A DNA stretch of 64,000 bases from Marthasterias glacialis (lineage: Eukaryota; Echinodermata; Asteroidea; Forcipulatida; Asteriidae), in assembly GCA_911728455.2 (NCBI GenBank), contig OU452225.1:188501-252500 (forward strand). The letters are read 5' to 3'. This document shows positions 62,201 through 64,000 of the stretch, piece after piece (positions within the stretch are counted from its first letter, which is position 1; each line of letters opens with the position of its first letter). The translations under genes and the position numbers were made by a program. The notes beneath the pieces were generated by a model. That model was not told where the DNA came from and did no database searches. It saw nothing but the letters and a program-made list of their open reading frames with translations.

Positions 62201-62754
62201 TGTCAAACCTAGCCTGGTGCTCCTTTTGAAGCAGTGTGCATTCTGCACAGTGCTTCAACATCAAACAGAGCCTGGAGCTTGTTCTAAATATAGAATGTTT
62301 AGAAACCATTTTCCAACTTACTTAGTGAGTCCGAAGACTATAAGTCTATATTTATGATTAATAGCCACACAGCAAGCAGTCTTGACATCTGGAGCCCATA
62401 CAGCATGTACAGCCTGGAGGTCAAATCATACAAGGATACCAACATTAACCTTTAACATTCCTGTTACTTAGCACTCTCAGTGGTCTTCCATTGAGGTCCA
62501 TTAGGCTAGGTGGCTCTTGAGCTGTGAACATAATCCAGGCTCTAGGCTTTTTGAGAATCATGGTCTTAACATATAAGGTATCAAGTATTGAGTGGGTATT
62601 TATGTTAAGAAGATGCTTACCCTGGGTTCAAATTTACTGTTATCAGCAGTCAGGAATGCTGCTCTTCCATCTGATAAGACTACAGCTAATCCACATAGTA
62701 TCATACTGTAGTGTGTCTGTTTGAAGGACAGTGTGGTATCACCAAGTGTAGATT
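44238..62754 (-). CDS. RIC1: RIC1, Rab6 guanine-exchange complex subunit (5' end outside window)
   Basis: RIC1 binds RGP1 and together they act as exchange factor for Rab6 (yeast Ypt6) on Golgi membranes. Twenty-six exons in transcript order: 62754-62621, 62413-62322, 61830-61742, 61121-60977, 60454-60406, 59880-59698, 58311-58170, 57324-57230, 56157-55957, 55280-55115, 54689-54582, 53864-53722, 53358-53230, 53047-52948, 52679-52555, 51898-51852, 51190-51066, 50426-50284, 49968-49882, 48802-48525, 48226-48050, 47807-47680, 47105-46875, 46010-45833, 45137-44949, 44499-44238. All have AG/GT borders and the reading phase carries through to TGA. Family signatures include [26 protein letters not shown]-like [25 protein letters not shown] and WPLP. 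Total is 3,746 nt, about 1,248 residues. With ~210 missing N-terminal residues the size is close to vertebrate RIC1 (about 1,420). Identity is secure; single borders could be off by a few bases. Confidence 0.95.
45495..45690 (+). mobile_element. SINE, tRNA-like head, family 4
   Basis: GGCTAAGTGGTTTC (A-box-like) and CAGTTTGAATCCCGG (B-box-like) are followed by ATTGGGTTTTCAGTCCCTAC and GGTTTTCCTCCCACATC. A related but diverged copy lies on the minus strand at 58.8-59.1 kb. It sits in the intron between RIC1 exons 45137 and 45833. Confidence 0.65.
46580..46860 (+). repeat. Interspersed repeat with internal 55-bp triplication
   Basis: Begins AGGGGTGGGAGTCATTGCTA and ends AGATCAGAGAGCAGGATTT. 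The words ATGGAAAGTAGGAT..AAACTGG..AGTACGTTGAAATGATGGCA repeat at 46608, 46663 and 46719. A single-unit homologue is at 59.32-59.50 kb. Confidence 0.8.
49077..49500 (-). mobile_element. tRNA-Leu-like SINE
   Basis: On the minus strand the head (49500 to about 49412) reads GTGGCGTATCGTGGCCAAGC, an A-box region, and GTGGGTTCAAGTCCCGG, a B-box region, with tRNA-Leu-like spacing. The body includes TGTGTCCTTCGGATGGAACG and TAAAGCCGTAGGTCCTGTGT. The 3' end ATAGCGCTATATAAAAGCCC is followed by a (TATG)n tail. It lies in a RIC1 intron. The open frames across it are not genes. Confidence 0.85.
50860..50990 (-). pseudogene. Decayed tandem duplicate of the 3' half of a RIC1 exon
   Basis: Plus-strand TCTGATGGTTACAGCTTCTT and CCAGCACACTACTTTGCATC match exon sequence TCTGATGCTGTAGCTTCTTC and TAGCACACTATGCAGCATT 137 bases further right (exon 51066-51190). 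The intronic words TTACTAACCTGGTTT and TTAGTTATCA beside the exon are also copied. The copied donor has changed from CCAG|GTTAGT to an inactive form and the frame is damaged, so this is not used as an exon. Confidence 0.7.
52367..52500. mobile_element. MITE-like hairpin (CTGGGGTGGATTTCAC ends)
   Basis: CTGGGGTGGATTTCACAAA at the left is mirrored by TTTGTGAAATCCACCCCAG at the right. Inner CTAGTCCTAACTTAGG words are mirrored by CCTAACTC..ACTAGTCCTAG. A T-run and a G-run follow at 52517-52546, just before the donor of exon 52555-52679. Confidence 0.8.
54155..54425 (+). mobile_element. SINE, family 2
   Basis: GGCAAGGGTTTGAATCCCAG (B-box-like), GCCCTTGAGCAAGACACTTG, TTGCTTCTCTTAACCCAGG, GTATGCTCCCCAGCGAG and GTTTAAGGAATGG follow the same order as the copy at 22.2 kb, which carries the 107-bp array at its end. 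In this copy the 3' end is single. It lies in a RIC1 intron. Confidence 0.75.
55450..55560 (+). mobile_element. tRNA-like SINE head
   Basis: GGTTAGTTCAGTTGGTAGAC (A-box region) and GCATGTTTGAGCCCTGC (B-box region) resemble a tRNA with a disrupted anticodon arm. No acceptor stem closes, so it is a retroposon head rather than a tRNA gene. Confidence 0.55.
56283..56430. mobile_element. MITE copy (CCATTTTGGAAGTCA variant)
   Basis: ACCATTTTGGAAGCCAAT near 56323 and TTGACTTCCAAAATGGGGCA near 56381, followed by AGCAAGATTATTGTGATGAT and GACGTCA. The right end mirrors the left end of the copy at 27.96 kb, defining the outer terminal repeat. Confidence 0.75.
56712..56890. mobile_element. MITE copy (CCATTTTGGGAGTCA family)
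   Basis: ATAAATCTTGCTTGTGCAAA and TTTTGGGAGTCAAAA at the left, TTTACTCCCAAAATGGCAGA at the right. It lies about 300 bases from another member, both within the same RIC1 intron. Confidence 0.7.
57030..57100 (+). mobile_element. SINE 3' tail, family of the 4.1-kb satellite
   Basis: AGACTGAGTATACAGTGCTT then AGTACACATCAGCGTAGGGG and GGTAAAAACC match the tail at 24.06 kb and the last satellite unit near 5540-5585. The head is missing. Confidence 0.6.
57775..57945 (+). repeat. Two-unit tandem duplication (about 98 bp)
   Basis: AACATAAAAATAACAATCAT, GGAAAGAGTAGAGCCAGCTA and GAGCCTGACAGATTGCC recur as AATATAAAAATAACAATCAT, GGAAAGAGTAGAACCAGCTA and GAGCCTGACGGATTGCC. Intronic, in RIC1. Confidence 0.8.
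58790..59092 (-). mobile_element. SINE with tRNA-like head, minus strand
   Basis: On the minus strand GGTGGTGTGGTGGCATGTGT (A-box region) and CCCTGGTTCGATTCCTAGC (B-box region) form the head near 59090-59020. The body has GGGTTTTCTCCAGGTCATCC and GATTTTCCTCCCTCCGG. The body words resemble those of the SINE at 45.5 kb. Confidence 0.7.
59320..59500 (+). repeat. Interspersed repeat, homologue of the 46.6-kb copy
   Basis: AGGGGTGAGAGTCATTGCTG, AAGATCCAAATTTTAGTAGG, GTTGAGATGATGGCATTT and AGATCAAAGAGCAGGATTTT match the 46.58-46.86 kb element in order and orientation. The 55-bp segment is present once here. Confidence 0.75.
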
Positions 62755-62849
62755 CTGTAATAAATAACAAACACTGTCAGGTTAAACACTGGTCTCTGGG
62801 TGTGATGGTGTTGATGTTTAGTAGAGTATGAAACATTGTCCATACATGT

Positions 62850-63345
62850 ACATCTTATATAGCGCATATCACCGTAAGGTCCCTATGCGCCATAGAGAAA
62901 GAAAGAAATATGCTGAAAAGACAGAAAAGAATAAAATTAACTGTGATAACATTGACTGAACAAAATGTGTTTTAACCCGGGTTTTAAATTGATCAGTAGT
63001 TACAGCCTGTTTGACATTGTGTGGTAAACTGTTCCAAAGATGCACAGCAGCGCTCTGAAAGGAGCGAGAACCAAAGGATGTAGTTGTAATAGCCGGGGGT
63101 GACAGAAGATGTTTGTTCTTTGAACGTAGATTTTTAGCCGGTTGATACAGTTGAACTAAATTAGATGTTTGTTTTTTGATCGTAGATTTCTAGCCGGTTG
63201 ATACAGTTGAATTAAATCCTGGAGACAAGCAGGGGCTGTTCCATGGAGGCAATGATAAGTTAACAATAATATCTTAAATACAATACGAGATCTTATTGGA
63301 AGCCAATGTAAATTTTCAAGTATGGGGTGGTATGATCGTGAGTGC
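62850..63345 (-). mobile_element. Broken LINE 3' end (reverse-transcriptase C-terminal tail)
   Basis: Minus-strand translation gives HPILENLHWLPIRSRIVFKI, LLLTYHCLHGTAPACL, a LRSKNKH turn, then after a frame break SFGSRSFQSAAVHLWNSLP. This is the tail that follows the reverse-transcriptase domain in CR1/jockey-like LINEs. A 58-bp tandem duplication (GTAGATTTTTAGCCGG / GTAGATTTCTAGCCGG, near 63127-63185) and a frame shift at the CCCC near 63324 disable it. The 3' end reads GCGCTATATAAGA, like that of the SINE at 49.1 kb. It lies in a RIC1 intron. Confidence 0.85.
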
Positions 63346-63444
63346 GAGAACGGGTGAATAAATAAATAAACAAATAAATGTAGCATTTTCACTGCATGTA
63401 TGTTTACGTCTGCAACATTGTCATACATGTATCTCTCATGAACT

Positions 63445-63583
63445 CAATAGACCGATCCATTAAGCCCCACCCACTGTGAATGCGCACCATATACACTGAT
63501 GTGTTTGTCAGACTTTTGGTTGCGCAATCTTGTCTGTGAATAGTCACTACAGCAAGGGCAGGGCTTAATGGATCGGTCTATTG
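63445..63583. mobile_element. Short MITE with perfect terminal repeats
   Basis: Ends CAATAGACCGATCCATTAAG plus CCC and their exact complement, around about 93 bases. The perfect arms suggest recent activity. It lies in a RIC1 intron upstream of exon 62621-62754. Confidence 0.8.
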
Positions 63584-64000
63584 CACCAAGATACAATGTT
63601 TTTGCACATTGCATCTTGAGTGCCTTACATTAATATTTAGTTAATGCAACCTTTAAATGTAACATGGAATCAGTAGTTAATCTGTGGAAGATAGTTGCCA
63701 CCTTTCCTTCCCTTCTTGTAAGATCAGCATGGGTAGCTCGGAGCTCTTTCAGATACTTGTGACAATATGAATGCAATTCTAAGAATGTACATAGTATCAG
63801 CTTAGTATCATTCAACTTCTAGTCTTGGTTAATCAGGGTATTCTAATATAATAAGAGCGAAAACCTCAAATGTTTGTCACACATAGGGTCCGGAACGGCT
63901 GGATCCTGCGGCTCAGGAGGGGTACCAACATATCGGGAAAAATCCAGAGGGTGTCGTCGTCACCCTTCCAGGTCTGCCGAAGATGTCGTTTTTGCATCAT

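Larger units (their letters stand above)
57230..62754 (-). other. RIC1: RIC1 N-terminal beta-propeller exons (eight exons)
   Basis: These exons carry the WD40-like propeller half of RIC1. The first exon here encodes a segment ending near FEPR that matches the region around residues 205-250 of vertebrate RIC1. Later exons carry [31 protein letters not shown] and the GEDRLYLN turn, then SNWPLR just before the next block. The 49-bp exon 60406-60454 is the shortest but one and is needed to keep phase. The exon 58170-58311 has two in-frame donors (intron starting at 58169 or at 58181) that differ by four codons, so its low-complexity end is uncertain. No N-terminal exon was found between 62755 and 64000. 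Confidence 0.88.

Noticed and set aside
63630-63815. 61-codon open frame as an upstream RIC1 exon
   Set aside because: It does not resemble RIC1 sequence expected before the 62621-62754 exon and has no matching splice borders.
63865-64000. Fragment encoding RQTWKGDDDTLWIFPDM as the first RIC1 exon
   Set aside because: It does not match the RIC1 N-terminus. It faintly recalls LINE ORF1-type domains, but it is too short and cut by the window edge.

Overview
This is an animal nuclear genome window: AT-rich, with genes split into many short exons by GT-AG introns, and dense in SINEs, MITEs, fold-back elements and minisatellites. The recognisable gene is a metazoan RIC1. The repeat style suggests a marine invertebrate, possibly an echinoderm, but that is inference. 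No bacterial, organellar or CRISPR features are present. Long open frames are scarce, so the genes were assembled exon by exon from splice signals, reading phase and protein similarity.

Two genes lie head to tail on the minus strand. (1) RIC1 (62754 down to 44238): 26 phase-consistent exons encode about 1,248 residues and the stop codon. Only the first ~210 residues lie beyond the right edge. The product is the Rab6 exchange-factor subunit that acts with RGP1 at the Golgi. (2) An unnamed coiled-coil protein (37514 down to 13051): nine phase-consistent exons give a complete 467-residue frame with a start and an acidic C-terminus. I do not recognise its family. The two genes are separated by about 6.7 kb, which includes RIC1 3' sequence carrying an 88/99-bp tandem array.

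Region by region: 1-13.0 kb is non-coding, with a SINE-derived 120-bp satellite organised in 360-bp trimers (4.1-5.6 kb), hairpin elements and G-runs. From 13.05 to 37.5 kb lies the coiled-coil gene. Its last intron holds a 42-bp minisatellite whose unit includes the 3' end of the preceding exon and its splice donor. Its 8.5-kb intron holds a 125-128-bp satellite and a 107-bp satellite grown from a SINE 3' end. Its first intron holds a nested cluster of five fold-back transposons, each with long inverted arms. Four have exact 9-bp target duplications, and the outer one has a probable one. From 44.2 to 62.8 kb lies RIC1, with SINEs, MITEs, a decayed exon duplication and simple repeats in its introns. 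From 62.8 to 64 kb lies an upstream RIC1 intron with a broken LINE 3' end and a short MITE.

The most unusual item is the fold-back cluster at 33.0-37.2 kb. Three structurally unrelated families (one present twice) sit within a few tens of bases of each other in one arm of a fourth element. Second is the minisatellite that repeats an exon end together with its 5' splice site about 30 times.
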